Shown piece after piece: positions 45,121-54,521 of a stretch of DNA of 64,000 nucleotides. Numbering within the stretch: position 1 is the stretch's first letter; each line of letters begins with the position of its first letter. The DNA lies in assembly GCA_946892665.1 (NCBI GenBank), contig CAMPOT010000001.1, positions 744,001 through 808,000 of the forward strand, read 5' to 3'. The DNA is from Chryseobacterium sp. Marseille-Q5410. GTDB lineage: Bacteria; Bacteroidota; Bacteroidia; Flavobacteriales; Weeksellaceae. The notes beneath the pieces were generated by a model. The model had not been told where the DNA came from, did no database searches, and worked only from the letters and a program-made list of their open reading frames with translations. The translations under genes were made by a program, and so were the position numbers.

Positions 45121-47250
45121 ATGAATGAATCTCTCTTCAGTTTAGCTGAATACACGAACCGCAGTATATTCCTCACCGGGAAAGCAGGTACAGGGAAAAC
45201 CACCTTCCTGAACGATTTTGTGAGTAAAACCCGCAAAAAATATATCGTGGTTGCGCCCACGGGAATTGCTGCAATTAATGCAGGAGGAGTTACCATTCAT
45301 TCCATGTTTGGGCTGCCTTTGCGCACTTTCCTTCCCACCACTGACCGGGTCGATAGCAATATTGCCAATAATATCGCCGACCTCATGCATCATTTCAAAT
45401 ATAGAAAAGACAAACTGAAACTCCTTCGCGAAATCGAGATGATTATTATTGATGAGGTTTCCATGTTGCGTGCCGATGTTTTGGATATGATGGATTTTTC
45501 TTTGAGGCATGTTCGAAGAAACCAACAAAAATTCGGGGGTGTGCAGATGCTTTTTATCGGAGATTTATATCAGCTTCCGCCGGTTGTTCGAGATGAAAAT
45601 GTGTTGAAACAATACTATAATTCCCCATTTTTCTTTGATAGTCTTGCGCTCAGTCAGTTGCCTTTGATAACCTTGGAACTCACCACCGTGTATCGCCAGA
45701 AAGATGAAAAGTTTCTTGAGATTTTAAATGAAATTCGTGACGGAGAAATTGGAGATATCGATTTTGAAACCTTAAATAAAAGATACCTCCCGGATTTTGA
45801 ACCGACCACTGAATCTTATGTCTACCTGACTTCGCACAACAAAATGGCGGATGAAATCAACCAGAAAAAATTGGCAGCACTTCCGGGAAAACCAAAAATT
45901 TATCAAGCAGAAATCATAGGGAATTTTAATGAAAACCAATATCCGAATGATGAAAAATTAGAGTTGAAAACCGGTGCGCAAATTATGTTTATCCGCAACG
46001 ATGCGAGTGGAGAAAAGCGGTATTTCAACGGGAAACTGGCAGAAGTAGTCGGGGTTGATGACCAGGAAATCCGCGTCATCATCGATGGAGAAGATGAAAT
46101 TTATACCCTCAAGAAAGAAACCTGGGAACAGAAAAAATACTCTTTGGATGACGACAAAAGCATTAAGGAAGAGGTTTTGGGCAGTTTCAAGCAATATCCC
46201 ATTCGCCTGGCTTGGGCGGTCACGATTCATAAATCTCAAGGATTAACATTTGATCGACTCATCATCGATGCCGGAAAATCTTTTGCGTCGGGCCAGGTTT
46301 ATGTTGCCCTTTCGCGTTGCCGAACTTTGGAAGGCATTGTTTTAAAATCGAAAATCACGCCCGAAGTTATTTTCTCGGATCGCAGGGTTGCCAGATTTCA
46401 GGATGAAACCCACGCGAACAACCGAATTGATGAAATTTTAAATACCGAAAAATACGATTACAGCATCCACAAAATCATCAACCGTATTTCTTGTGGTTGG
46501 ATGATGCAAGATTTGGAAAAATGGCATAACGCCGCAATTTACAGCCGTGGAATGGATAAAGATAAAATAAAATTCATTTACCTGGGCATCAAACCTGAGG
46601 CTGCAAAATTGGCAGATGTTTTCGCAAAATTTGAAAAGATTATTCAGCAGAAAACCCGCAAATTCAGTGAGGGAAGCGAAGAATGGAACGAAATAGAAAC
46701 CAAAGCAAAAGGAGCGGTGAATTTCTTTTTTACGAATGTGAATGCTAAAATTTTTGCGCCATTGAAAGATTTTTATGCCGAAACAAAAGGCGTAAAAGGT
46801 TTGAAACAATACAATGAAGATTTCCGAATATTTTTGGATGATTTGGAAGATTACTTAAATGACTTAAAGCAAGTTTATTTGTTGGAGACTCCGCTTTTCG
46901 ATAAAGAAAATGAAGTGGAAGTAACGACCAAGATCGCCAAAGTGCCATCTCATATTCTTACTTTTCAACTTTTTGAAGATGGAAAAACCATTCCTGAGAT
47001 TGCAAAGGAAAGAGGATTGGTCACCGAAACGATTTTTGGACATCTGGCAAAATTTGCCGAACGTGGACTGCTGGATCTTGCCAGAATTTTTGACAAAGAA
47101 AAAATTAAGATTTTCGAGAAAGAATTCAAGAAAAACAGCGACCACGAAAGCTTAACGGAATGGAAAAAAGTTCTTCCCAACGATTTTGAGTTCAATGAAA
47201 TTCGCTTGCTCCTCAATCATTTTAATTATAAAAAATCAGAAAAAAAATAA
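45121..47250 (+). CDS. Pif1-like SF1B helicase with C-terminal HTH_40
   Basis: 709 residues. Walker A TGKAGTGKTTFL (residues 19-30), VVAPTGIAAINAGGVTIHS (Ia), IIDEVSMLRAD (Walker B) and the C-terminal AWAVTIHKSQGLTFDRLIID and VYVALSRCRTLEG motifs define a Pif1/RecD-type 5'-3' DNA helicase. About 150 extra residues follow, with a winged-helix-like HTH_40 (FQLFEDGKTIPEIAKERGL), as in RecQ-type C-termini. It probably unwinds G-quadruplexes or replication blocks. It is a common chromosomal gene in Bacteroidota. Confidence 0.88.
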   Translation: MNESLFSLAEYTNRSIFLTGKAGTGKTTFLNDFVSKTRKKYIVVAPTGIAAINAGGVTIHSMFGLPLRTFLPTTDRVDSNIANNIADLMHHFKYRKDKLKLLREIEMIIIDEVSMLRADVLDMMDFSLRHVRRNQQKFGGVQMLFIGDLYQLPPVVRDENVLKQYYNSPFFFDSLALSQLPLITLELTTVYRQKDEKFLEILNEIRDGEIGDIDFETLNKRYLPDFEPTTESYVYLTSHNKMADEINQKKLAALPGKPKIYQAEIIGNFNENQYPNDEKLELKTGAQIMFIRNDASGEKRYFNGKLAEVVGVDDQEIRVIIDGEDEIYTLKKETWEQKKYSLDDDKSIKEEVLGSFKQYPIRLAWAVTIHKSQGLTFDRLIIDAGKSFASGQVYVALSRCRTLEGIVLKSKITPEVIFSDRRVARFQDETHANNRIDEILNTEKYDYSIHKIINRISCGWMMQDLEKWHNAAIYSRGMDKDKIKFIYLGIKPEAAKLADVFAKFEKIIQQKTRKFSEGSEEWNEIETKAKGAVNFFFTNVNAKIFAPLKDFYAETKGVKGLKQYNEDFRIFLDDLEDYLNDLKQVYLLETPLFDKENEVEVTTKIAKVPSHILTFQLFEDGKTIPEIAKERGLVTETIFGHLAKFAERGLLDLARIFDKEKIKIFEKEFKKNSDHESLTEWKKVLPNDFEFNEIRLLLNHFNYKKSEKK

Positions 47251-47374
47251 TCGTTGTTGCTTGCAGCTTTACCAAATATTGAAATTTTATTTATAAAGCT
47301 AAGAATCAGCACAGCAGTAGCATCTTCGGGAGTTTTCCCAAGGTTCCATTAATCAGCAGAATGGGTGAGAATAC

Positions 47375-49021
47375 TTACGCTTTCTTTCGGTTCTGAAATT
47401 GCTTAATCATCGTGTAGAAAACCAAAAATCCTAAAACAAAGATTGAAATTCTGGTCAGCAAATCGCCGGCGCGGGTGTAGAACGTCATCTTGTCGTAAAG
47501 ATTTACTTTCGCAAACAATGCAGTTTGGTCACCGTACAGCGTATCCGCCATCACATCGCCTCTCGCGTTGATGTGGGCAGAAATTCCACTATTGGCTGCT
47601 CTCGCAATTTCCCTTCGGGTTTCTATTGCGCGGAGTTTGGCGTACGCCATCAGTTGCTGATGTCCTTGTGTTACGCCCCACCAAGAGTCGTTGGTCATGA
47701 TGCCAAGAAAATTAGCGCCATTTTTCACATATTCAGTCACGTACTCTCCATAAATGCTTTCGTAGCAGATGACAGGAGCAATTTTCCCTTTATTGTAGGG
47801 ATTGCTGAAGACTTTTCTTTCTTTATCAACTCCCAGAGAAGCGATGGTGCCGCCGAGATTCAGCATGGCATCGCCGAGAATGGGCTTTAAAACACGGATG
47901 TAAGGAAAAATTTCGACGCCCGGAACCAGTTTTCCTTTGTGGTAAACCTGCACTTTTTGGTTCGGAATGATTTGTACTGCAGAATTATAGCTGTCCACAA
48001 ACGTTCCGTCTGCGGTTTGATAAGCCGTTTCCGATTTTTGAGCAGGATTTTTATAAAATTGATGAGAAGAAATACCGGTAGTGAAAATTGATTTCGGATG
48101 TTGTGACAGAAAGCTTTTTACCGTATTCAGCAAAGTGCTTTGCTCAAAACCGCTTTCCGAAATCGAACCATAGCCGGGAATCGATGTTTCCGGACCAATA
48201 TAATAATCGATGGGATTGGCTTGATTGACCTTCGGAGAATTTTCTTGAGCTAAAGTCAACAATTCATTTAAAATCGTTAAACTGTCTTTCGAATATTTCT
48301 CGTTATAAGGATCGAGGTCGGGTTGAAGCATTAAAACATTCACCGAACCGATGGGTTTTTCACCGAAATTTTGATATTTCATCGTGGATATCACCATCGG
48401 AAGGGCAATTCCGCCAACAAGAATTGCCGTGTTGATGATTAGGGAATTTCTTTTTCTTCCGGCTTCCCAAATTCTTAACGTATAAAATGCATACACATTA
48501 ATCAATAAAATCCAGAAACTTCCTCCTGTTGCTCCCAATGTGTCGTACCATTGAATGAGTTTTGGGTAATCAGCAAAAACATTTCCGAGGTTCAGCCATG
48601 GCCAAGTCAGTTCCCAGCTGAGGTGGAATTTCTCGAAAGCCATCCAAATGGCGACAAAGAATACCAAACCGAAATACGTTCCCTGAATTTTTTTGTAATA
48701 ATGATAAAGTTGGAAAACCAAGGAATACAGTAACGAATTCACGATCACAGGAATCGCTACTGCTAAAATCGAATGGCTGCCATCCGGATTTTTGGAACCG
48801 TAAAGCCAACCGGTGGTTACGATGTTCCAAATCACGAAACAGAGGTAGGAAAGTCCGAAAATGAGACTTCCTTTGTTTTTAATCTTGGAAAATTTTGAAA
48901 TGTCGTGTTCCATCATTAACAAAGGAACCAGCGCGAAAAAAATAAAAAACGGAATGCCGTAAGTAGGCCAGGAAATGCTTAGAAGCAGGGCAGAAAACAG
49001 AGAGAGTATGACGTATTTCAT
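47375..49021 (-). CDS. lnt: Apolipoprotein N-acyltransferase
   Basis: 548 residues. The N-terminal half is polytopic (about six spans). The C-terminal nitrilase-like domain carries the catalytic triad regions: GPETSIPGYG (Glu), YHKGKLVPGVEIFP (Lys) and VICYESIYGEY (Cys). It acylates the N-terminal cysteine of lipoproteins in the inner membrane. The 124 nt downstream of its stop hold no gene and no clear terminator. Confidence 0.94.
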   Translation of the reverse strand: MKYVILSLFSALLLSISWPTYGIPFFIFFALVPLLMMEHDISKFSKIKNKGSLIFGLSYLCFVIWNIVTTGWLYGSKNPDGSHSILAVAIPVIVNSLLYSLVFQLYHYYKKIQGTYFGLVFFVAIWMAFEKFHLSWELTWPWLNLGNVFADYPKLIQWYDTLGATGGSFWILLINVYAFYTLRIWEAGRKRNSLIINTAILVGGIALPMVISTMKYQNFGEKPIGSVNVLMLQPDLDPYNEKYSKDSLTILNELLTLAQENSPKVNQANPIDYYIGPETSIPGYGSISESGFEQSTLLNTVKSFLSQHPKSIFTTGISSHQFYKNPAQKSETAYQTADGTFVDSYNSAVQIIPNQKVQVYHKGKLVPGVEIFPYIRVLKPILGDAMLNLGGTIASLGVDKERKVFSNPYNKGKIAPVICYESIYGEYVTEYVKNGANFLGIMTNDSWWGVTQGHQQLMAYAKLRAIETRREIARAANSGISAHINARGDVMADTLYGDQTALFAKVNLYDKMTFYTRAGDLLTRISIFVLGFLVFYTMIKQFQNRKKA

Positions 49022-49070
49022 AAAACTTTTTAATCGTGGTGGGTTTGTTGGGAGATCATTTTTTCCCTCG

Positions 49071-49078
49071 CAAATTTA
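49071..49078 (-). promoter_or_regulatory. lnt promoter -7 box
   Basis: TAAATTTG on the minus strand, about 50 nt upstream of the lnt start. Confidence 0.45.
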
Positions 49079-49171
49079 CTGAAAATATTTGGGGATAATG
49101 ACCGGATTGTGTGTTTGAAGATAATTGTTAACGATTTTTAAATGGGGTCTAAGTGCAGCAGGTGTCAAAAA

Positions 49172-49231
49172 AAATAAGCGGACCGAAGCCCGCTTTTATT
49201 GGTTTTTAAGCTCTTTTGTCTTGAAACAAAG
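49172..49231. repeat. Hairpin and palindromic repeat between lnt and folB
   Basis: The 289-nt gap 49022-49310 holds no gene. It contains a hairpin (gcgg with ccgc flanked by A/T, 49172-49200) and the palindromic word cttttgtcttgaaacaaag at 49213-49231, which recurs at 52774 before the integrase. Confidence 0.5.
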
Positions 49232-49310
49232 AACCAAAAATTCAAGACCTGGAGTTTTTTGCTAAATAATTAAAATTTTTCTTCACGCAAAAATCTCCTA
49301 AGTCATCTTT

Positions 49311-49664
49311 TTAATAATGGCTTTCAAACTCCACGCTTGCGCCGTGCATTTCACCTTTCATCGGCGGAGACGTTTTGGTGATTTTAATTTTTATAAAAGA
49401 AATATGGGGAAATTTTTCGTGGATTTTTTTGATGATTCTTCCTGCAACATGTTCCAAAAGTTTGCTCGGAACCGCCATTTCATCATGAATAATCTCATTC
49501 AAATCGGCGTAACTGATGGTGTCATTCAAATCATCGGTTTCTGTAGCTTTCCAAAGGTCCGCATGGAATTCGGCATTGACCAGATAGGAGGTCCCAAGGA
49601 TATTTTCCTCCGGCAGAACACCGTGGTAAGCGTAGATTTGTATGTTTTCGAGGTAAATTTTCAT
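49311..49664 (-). CDS. folB: Dihydroneopterin aldolase
   Basis: 117 residues from ATG 49664 (MKIYLENIQIYAYHGVLPEE); a second ATG 12 nt upstream is possible. Conserved NAEFHADLWKATETDDLNDT and SYADLNEIIHDEM, plus the C-terminal ITKTSPPMKGEM, give the homotetrameric folate-pathway aldolase. It follows nadA by 20 nt and is probably cotranscribed. Confidence 0.92.
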   Translation of the reverse strand: MKIYLENIQIYAYHGVLPEENILGTSYLVNAEFHADLWKATETDDLNDTISYADLNEIIHDEMAVPSKLLEHVAGRIIKKIHEKFPHISFIKIKITKTSPPMKGEMHGASVEFESHY

Positions 49665-49684
49665 TATGATGTACAAGTACGATT

Positions 49685-50704
49685 TTATTTGATCGTTTTA
49701 CTCATTTCCAGCATTGCCTCGATTGGTTTCAAGGCCTTTAGGCGAAGCTCTTCATCGATTAAAATTTCCGGAAGTTCGTATTTCATACACAGGTACAGTT
49801 TCTCCATCGTGTTACGCTTCATGTAGAAGCATTCCGAGCAGTTGCAGCTTTCATCGAACACCAAGGCGGGAATAAGTTCTTTTTGGGGTGCGCGCTTTTT
49901 CATTTCGTGCAGGATTCCTTCTTCGGTGGCTACAATAAATTTCTGTGAATCGTCTTTTTCAACAAAGTTCAACAGAGCAGAAGTAGAGCCGATGAAATGC
50001 GCCAGATCCAGTACCGGAGTTTCAGATTCCGGGTGTGCAATGAGTTTAGCATCAGGGTTTTCGGCTAGTTGTTGCGCAATTCTTTCCATCGAAAATGCTT
50101 CGTGTACGATGCAACTTCCGTCCCAAAGAATCATGTCGCGACCTGTTTTCTTGGAGAGATATTTGCCTAAATTTTTATCCGGGGCGAAAATAATTGGCCG
50201 GTCTTTCGGCAATGCTTCGATGATGGTTTCCGCGTTGGAACTCGTTACGATGATGTCGGATTCTGCTTTGGTTTCCGCATTACAGTTGATGTACGTTGCA
50301 ATAAGTGCATCCGGATATTGCTCACGCATTTTGCGCAGTCCCTCACCACTGCAGCCGTCTGCGAGTGAACATCCGGCCTGCGTATCCGGCAACACTACTT
50401 TTTTTGTAGGGTTCAGAATTTTTGCTGCTTCCGCCATGAAATGTACACCACAAAAGGCGATCATATCCGCATCGGTATCTTTTGCCTGACGTGCTAATTG
50501 TAGGGAATCTCCCAAGAAATCCGCAATATCCTGAATATCGGCTGGTTGATAATAATGTGCGAGAATTACGGCGTTTTTCTCCTTTTTAAGATCGAGAATC
50601 GCTTGTTTCAATTCCTCGCCTTGTGGAATTTTGATGTCTTCAATATTCAAAAAACCTCTTACCGGAAGGTTTGCTTTGGCTTTATCTAAAGTTTCTGTAC
50701 TCAT
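49685..50704 (-). CDS. nadA: Quinolinate synthase A
   Basis: 339 residues. Three cysteines bind the [4Fe-4S] cluster: one in [11 protein letters not shown], one in [15 protein letters not shown] and one in the C-terminal [12 protein letters not shown] region. It makes quinolinate from iminoaspartate and DHAP for NAD synthesis. The length fits the family. First gene of a likely nadA-folB unit. No nadB or nadC is nearby. Confidence 0.96.
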   Translation of the reverse strand: MSTETLDKAKANLPVRGFLNIEDIKIPQGEELKQAILDLKKEKNAVILAHYYQPADIQDIADFLGDSLQLARQAKDTDADMIAFCGVHFMAEAAKILNPTKKVVLPDTQAGCSLADGCSGEGLRKMREQYPDALIATYINCNAETKAESDIIVTSSNAETIIEALPKDRPIIFAPDKNLGKYLSKKTGRDMILWDGSCIVHEAFSMERIAQQLAENPDAKLIAHPESETPVLDLAHFIGSTSALLNFVEKDDSQKFIVATEEGILHEMKKRAPQKELIPALVFDESCNCSECFYMKRNTMEKLYLCMKYELPEILIDEELRLKALKPIEAMLEMSKTIK

Positions 50705-50753
50705 TGTAATGAATTTAATAAGGGTTAAAAATAGTAAATTTCATCGAAACGGA

Positions 50754-51320
50754 TTATGAAATTTCGATTCCGAGGTGCGACAGCAATCCGGAAAGGTGGT
50801 GTTGCGAAAATTTGGCTTTTTGCAGAAAGTTGTTTTCCGGAATAATTCTGAAATTCAATGCTTCGGTGAAATCAGCTTTTTCGAGATGGGTTTGATCAAA
50901 AACGCTGCCCGAGAGGTCTGAACATTTGAATGAACTTTCCGTGAGATTTGCTTGAGTAAAATCGGTTTCATGAAGGATGCAATGATCGAAAACCGTTTTC
51001 CTAAGGTCTTTGTTAAAGAAAACGGAATGCGAAAGGTTGCAATTGTTAAAATGGAAACGCAGACCGAAATCTTTTACCGGCTCAAAATCGACACCGATTA
51101 TTTTACAATTGTGGAAATTTACGTCCCGAAAGGCGGTTTTCTCGATGAGGACCAAACTCAGATCGCAGTCATGAAACTCGCAGTTCGAAAATGAAATTCC
51201 GCTCAGCCTGCTTTCATAAAAAATGCAGTTCTCGAAAACACAATTCTCGTATTCACCAATTTCCAAAGGGTTTTGAGTGAAATCTTTTTTACTGAAAGTT
51301 TTGTCGGAAACTGTGTTCAT
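50754..51320 (-). CDS. Pentapeptide-repeat protein
   Basis: 188 residues built mainly of A(D/N)LxX-type repeats such as CIFYESRLSGISFSNCEF and FTQANLTESSFKCSDLSGSV, which form a right-handed quadrilateral beta-helix. The shape and length resemble Qnr/MfpA-like proteins that mimic DNA and protect gyrase, but many pentapeptide proteins have other or unknown roles. No signal peptide. It lies 49 nt upstream of nadA. Confidence 0.82.
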   Translation of the reverse strand: MNTVSDKTFSKKDFTQNPLEIGEYENCVFENCIFYESRLSGISFSNCEFHDCDLSLVLIEKTAFRDVNFHNCKIIGVDFEPVKDFGLRFHFNNCNLSHSVFFNKDLRKTVFDHCILHETDFTQANLTESSFKCSDLSGSVFDQTHLEKADFTEALNFRIIPENNFLQKAKFSQHHLSGLLSHLGIEIS

Positions 51321-51363
51321 TGATCAATTATTTTCTCCGTTTCTTTTTATTTAAAATTTTTAT

Positions 51364-52095
51364 TTAAAAACACTTCGGATCCGGATGGATAAAAATATAC
51401 CTAAATTCCTGAACGAAAAGATCTGAAGAAATAATTCTTTGTGACGGCCGGTCTGCCTGGACCATTGTGTTTTTATCTTTAATATTTAAAATTTTGCCTA
51501 TGGAAGGGTGTTGCGGCGCAACAAGATTATAAATTTTTGTCAGTTTATCAGAGTGGAGGAGCAGGTTTATCGCGGCTAAAATGTCCTCGTAATGAATATA
51601 ATTGACCAATTTTTCAGGGTGAGGAACCGGCTTGTTTTTAAAAAAGTTTTTCAGAGATCGCTCATCGCCCATCAAGCCGCCGAGGCGTAAAATAACGGTT
51701 TTTGGAAATTTTTCCAGTATTTTCATTTCAGAATTTAAAATGTCTTCCCGTAAATGATCAGTGTCATTTTCGGTAAAAATTCTGTTTTGCTGAGGATAGA
51801 TTCCCGTAGAACTGAAGAGAATTGATTTTGGAAACACGTTGCTTAGGCTTTCGAATCCTTTATGCCAAATGTTTTGGGAAATCGGCATGCTGAAAATGGC
51901 TAATTCCGCTTCATTTAGAAAAGGAGTTTCGGAAACTTCATTGAAATCCAGCAAGTGTACTTCTGCAGCTACCGTTTTCAACTCCGTGATTTTATCTGGA
52001 GTAGTGGTGGTCACGATCACGTAGTGATTTCTTTCAGTAAGGTACTTGGCAAGTCTTTTTCCTACCCATCCGCCGCCGATAATGGCAATTTTCAT
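51364..52095 (-). CDS. NAD(P)-dependent epimerase/dehydratase-like protein
   Basis: 243 residues, Rossmann fold with IIGGGWVGKRLAKYL (GxGxxG-like) at the N-terminus. It then shows the atypical short-chain dehydrogenase core: FSSTGIYP around the catalytic Ser/Tyr area and VILRLGGLMGDERS. It resembles YeeZ-type SDR proteins; the substrate is unknown. Its ATG overlaps the gmk stop by 4 nt, so translation is coupled. Confidence 0.78.
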   Translation of the reverse strand: MKIAIIGGGWVGKRLAKYLTERNHYVIVTTTTPDKITELKTVAAEVHLLDFNEVSETPFLNEAELAIFSMPISQNIWHKGFESLSNVFPKSILFSSTGIYPQQNRIFTENDTDHLREDILNSEMKILEKFPKTVILRLGGLMGDERSLKNFFKNKPVPHPEKLVNYIHYEDILAAINLLLHSDKLTKIYNLVAPQHPSIGKILNIKDKNTMVQADRPSQRIISSDLFVQEFRYIFIHPDPKCF

Positions 52096-52655
52096 TGGTG
52101 CAGAAAATTATTCAGGAGCTGTTCAACCGAAGTTTTGGCTTCATCCAAATCACTGTTCACCACGATTTCATCAAACTGATCTTTAAAAGTCATTTCTTCG
52201 GATGCTTTTTCCACTCTTGTTCGGATGGTTTCTGCATCATCAGTGGCTCTGGCAACCAATCTGCGCTCTAGTTCTTCGATCGAAGGCGGCATGATGAAAA
52301 TGGAAAGCGCTTGCTCGCCAAAATATTTTTTAAGGGAAATTCCTCCTTTTACATCTACATCAAAAATCACCACTTTTCCTTCGTTCCAAATTCTTTCTAC
52401 TTCCGATTTCAGGGTTCCGTAGAACTTGTCGTGGTACACTTCTTCGTATTCTACAAAAGCATTTTCTGAAATCAGTTTTTTAAATGCTTCTACTGAAAGG
52501 AAAAAATAGTCTTTTCCGTGAATTTCTTCACCTCTCAAAGCTCTGGTAGTTGCTGAAACGGAAAACTGCAATTGCGGAAATTGCTGCAGACAGTGTTTTA
52601 CCAAAGTGGTTTTGCCGCTCCCGGAAGGGGCTGAAAATATGATCACTTTATTCAT
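52092..52655 (-). CDS. gmk: Guanylate kinase
   Basis: 187 residues. P-loop SAPSGSGKTTL (residues 8-18), SATTRALRGEEIHGKDYFF (GMP site) and FDVDVKGGISLKKYF are diagnostic. It converts GMP to GDP with ATP. It is the last chromosomal housekeeping gene before the integrative element; its 5' end faces the integrase. Confidence 0.96.
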   Translation of the reverse strand: MNKVIIFSAPSGSGKTTLVKHCLQQFPQLQFSVSATTRALRGEEIHGKDYFFLSVEAFKKLISENAFVEYEEVYHDKFYGTLKSEVERIWNEGKVVIFDVDVKGGISLKKYFGEQALSIFIMPPSIEELERRLVARATDDAETIRTRVEKASEEMTFKDQFDEIVVNSDLDEAKTSVEQLLNNFLHQ

Positions 52656-52770
52656 AAGTGCTTTTTAAATTTTTTGATGAATCGAACATCGAAAGAAATT
52701 GTTGGATTCATGAACATTATTTTATCTGCAATGATGCGATTAAGAACAAGTATAAATATTTGATTTAAAT

Positions 52771-52797
52771 GTTCTTTTGTCTTGAAACAAAAGGAAC
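52771..52797. repeat. Palindromic repeat upstream of the integrase
   Basis: gttcttttgt and acaaaaggaac form a near-perfect inverted repeat around cttga. It is the second copy of the word found at 49213. The 363-nt gap 52656-53018 otherwise holds only a -7-like TACTTTTG at 52923-52930 before the integrase. Confidence 0.55.
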
Positions 52798-53018
52798 AAT
52801 ATTTCAGTCAAAGATATACTTTTTCTTCCTATTGCCTATAAACAGGCACTTCTAATTTTTCAGTTATAAAATCTAACGCAGTCCAACGCATCCAAATTAA
52901 GGGTTTGTTGTACTATTTGTTATACTTTTGAATCACGGTATTGGTACCAAAATGAGCCGTAAAAATTTCCTTTCTGTCGCATTTTTTAATGCTGACACTA
53001 ACTCTAAATTTTTATACC

Positions 53019-54236
53019 ATGGCATCATTAAAATTCATCCTCAAAACACAGCAAGAAGACAAAACAGGCAAATGCCCTCTTTACATCAGACTGATTAAAG
53101 ATCGAAAAGCAAAATTTATTTCAACGGGAATCAAACTGGAAAAAAATCAATGGGACGAAGCAAAACAGAAAGTCAGAAAAAATTTTCCGAACAGCACCCG
53201 TCTGAATGCGATGTTGGCTTCCAAGATTGCAGATGCTTCTGTTGAAATCATGGATCAGGAGCGAAAAATAAAAAGTGTAAACGCAGACCAGTTAAAAAAG
53301 GCATTGCTCGGAGCCGATTCAGTAAATTTTTTCCAGTATGCTTACAAAACGATTAATATAATGCGTGGAAACATTTCAGAAAACACTTACTTTAACTATA
53401 TCTTTTATGTAAACTGCCTGAAAGACTTCGTTGGAACAGAAGATCTTACTTTCCAGGATATCACACTTGCATTGATAAAAGAATATGTTTCTTACAGCAT
53501 CACTGTAAAAGGTCTGAAATCTTCTTCGGTAAAATCCTCACTGATTCCGCTGTCAGCCATTTTTAATATGGCAATTGATGAGCAAATTATTGAAAAGTCA
53601 AATTATCCGTTCGACAAAATCAAACTGAAATCACAACCAGCAAAGAGAAACTTCCTGTCTTTAGAACAGATTGAAGCACTAAAAAATTACAAGCCGAAAC
53701 AAAAAAGCAAACGCGATGTCTGCCGTGATATGTTTCTTTTTGCGGTTTCATCTGCAGGTTTGAGATTTTCGGATGTAGTGACACTTTGTTGGGAAAACAT
53801 CGATTTGGAAACTGGCATCATTGAAAGAAGAATCGGAAAGACAGGACGGCGTCACCGTCTCAAAATGGGAGCAACGGCACAGGAGATTATAAAAAAGTAT
53901 TTGCCTGAAACCATGGATAAAAAGAAACTCGTTTTTCCTGCAATTTCTCAGAATATTTTTGATTCTCAAGATCAGGTCGCCCTTAGAACTTTAATAACAA
54001 ATTCTAATGCCATTTTTAACTACTATCTGAAATGTATCGGAACTGAATTGGAATTCCCCTTCCCCGTTCATTTTCATATGAGCAGACATACTTTCGCAAC
54101 GCAGGCACTAAGCAAAGGAATGCGAATTGAATTTGTCAGCAAGTTAATGGACCACTCTAATATAAAGACTACCCAAATCTATGCAAAGATTATTAATGAA
54201 GATCTGGACAAAGCCGTCGACACATTTGTTATCTAG
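53019..54236 (+). CDS. Bacteroidota-type tyrosine integrase
   Basis: 405 residues from ATG 53019 (MASLKFILKTQQEDKTGKCP), the typical arm-binding N-terminus. A longer start at 52989 adds ten residues without family match. A SAM-like core follows, then the catalytic domain with R (SSAGLRFSDVV), H-x-x-R (HMSRHTFATQ), H (MDHSNIKT) and Y (TQIYAKI). It belongs to the integrases of Bacteroidetes conjugative and mobilisable elements and presumably mediates insertion beside gmk. A terminator follows. Confidence 0.92.
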   Translation: MASLKFILKTQQEDKTGKCPLYIRLIKDRKAKFISTGIKLEKNQWDEAKQKVRKNFPNSTRLNAMLASKIADASVEIMDQERKIKSVNADQLKKALLGADSVNFFQYAYKTINIMRGNISENTYFNYIFYVNCLKDFVGTEDLTFQDITLALIKEYVSYSITVKGLKSSSVKSSLIPLSAIFNMAIDEQIIEKSNYPFDKIKLKSQPAKRNFLSLEQIEALKNYKPKQKSKRDVCRDMFLFAVSSAGLRFSDVVTLCWENIDLETGIIERRIGKTGRRHRLKMGATAQEIIKKYLPETMDKKKLVFPAISQNIFDSQDQVALRTLITNSNAIFNYYLKCIGTELEFPFPVHFHMSRHTFATQALSKGMRIEFVSKLMDHSNIKTTQIYAKIINEDLDKAVDTFVI

Positions 54237-54248
54237 TGAATAAATTTA

Positions 54249-54275
54249 AAATCCCTACCAAAGGGATTTTTTTAT
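54249..54275 (+). terminator. Integrase terminator
   Basis: An 8-bp stem (aaatccct with agggattt) around ACCAA is followed by T residues. Confidence 0.85.
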
Positions 54276-54375
54276 TTTGTTACAATTTGTATCAAATATT
54301 ATTTATATGACGGTCAAGACTTTATATTCAATATGTTAAAGTGTTAATAAATTGCCCTTGATTTTTATCTTTTGC

Positions 54376-54395
54376 TTCGTTATTTTCGTAGTATG
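54376..54395 (+). promoter_or_regulatory. TATTTTCG promoter-like copy
   Basis: ttcgttattttcgtagt is identical to the region before the T9SS plug gene and is again followed by ATGATGAAA, here opening only a 12-codon frame (54393-54431). It is probably the promoter for the next gene, giving a leader of about 130 nt. No other feature is seen in 54276-54521. Confidence 0.4.
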
Positions 54396-54521
54396 ATGAA
54401 AAAGCAAAAAAAATGCGTGAAATTCGGGTGAATGTTGATTGATTTTTGCCAAATATCGAAGAAATGAAGAAAAACAGGACGATTCCAAAAATTAATAAAA
54501 CACAAATACAAAGTTCAGGCT

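Noticed and set aside
50754-51320. Pentapeptide protein as a fluoroquinolone-resistance Qnr
   Set aside because: Length and repeats are similar, but most pentapeptide proteins are not gyrase protectors and no Qnr-specific loops could be confirmed.
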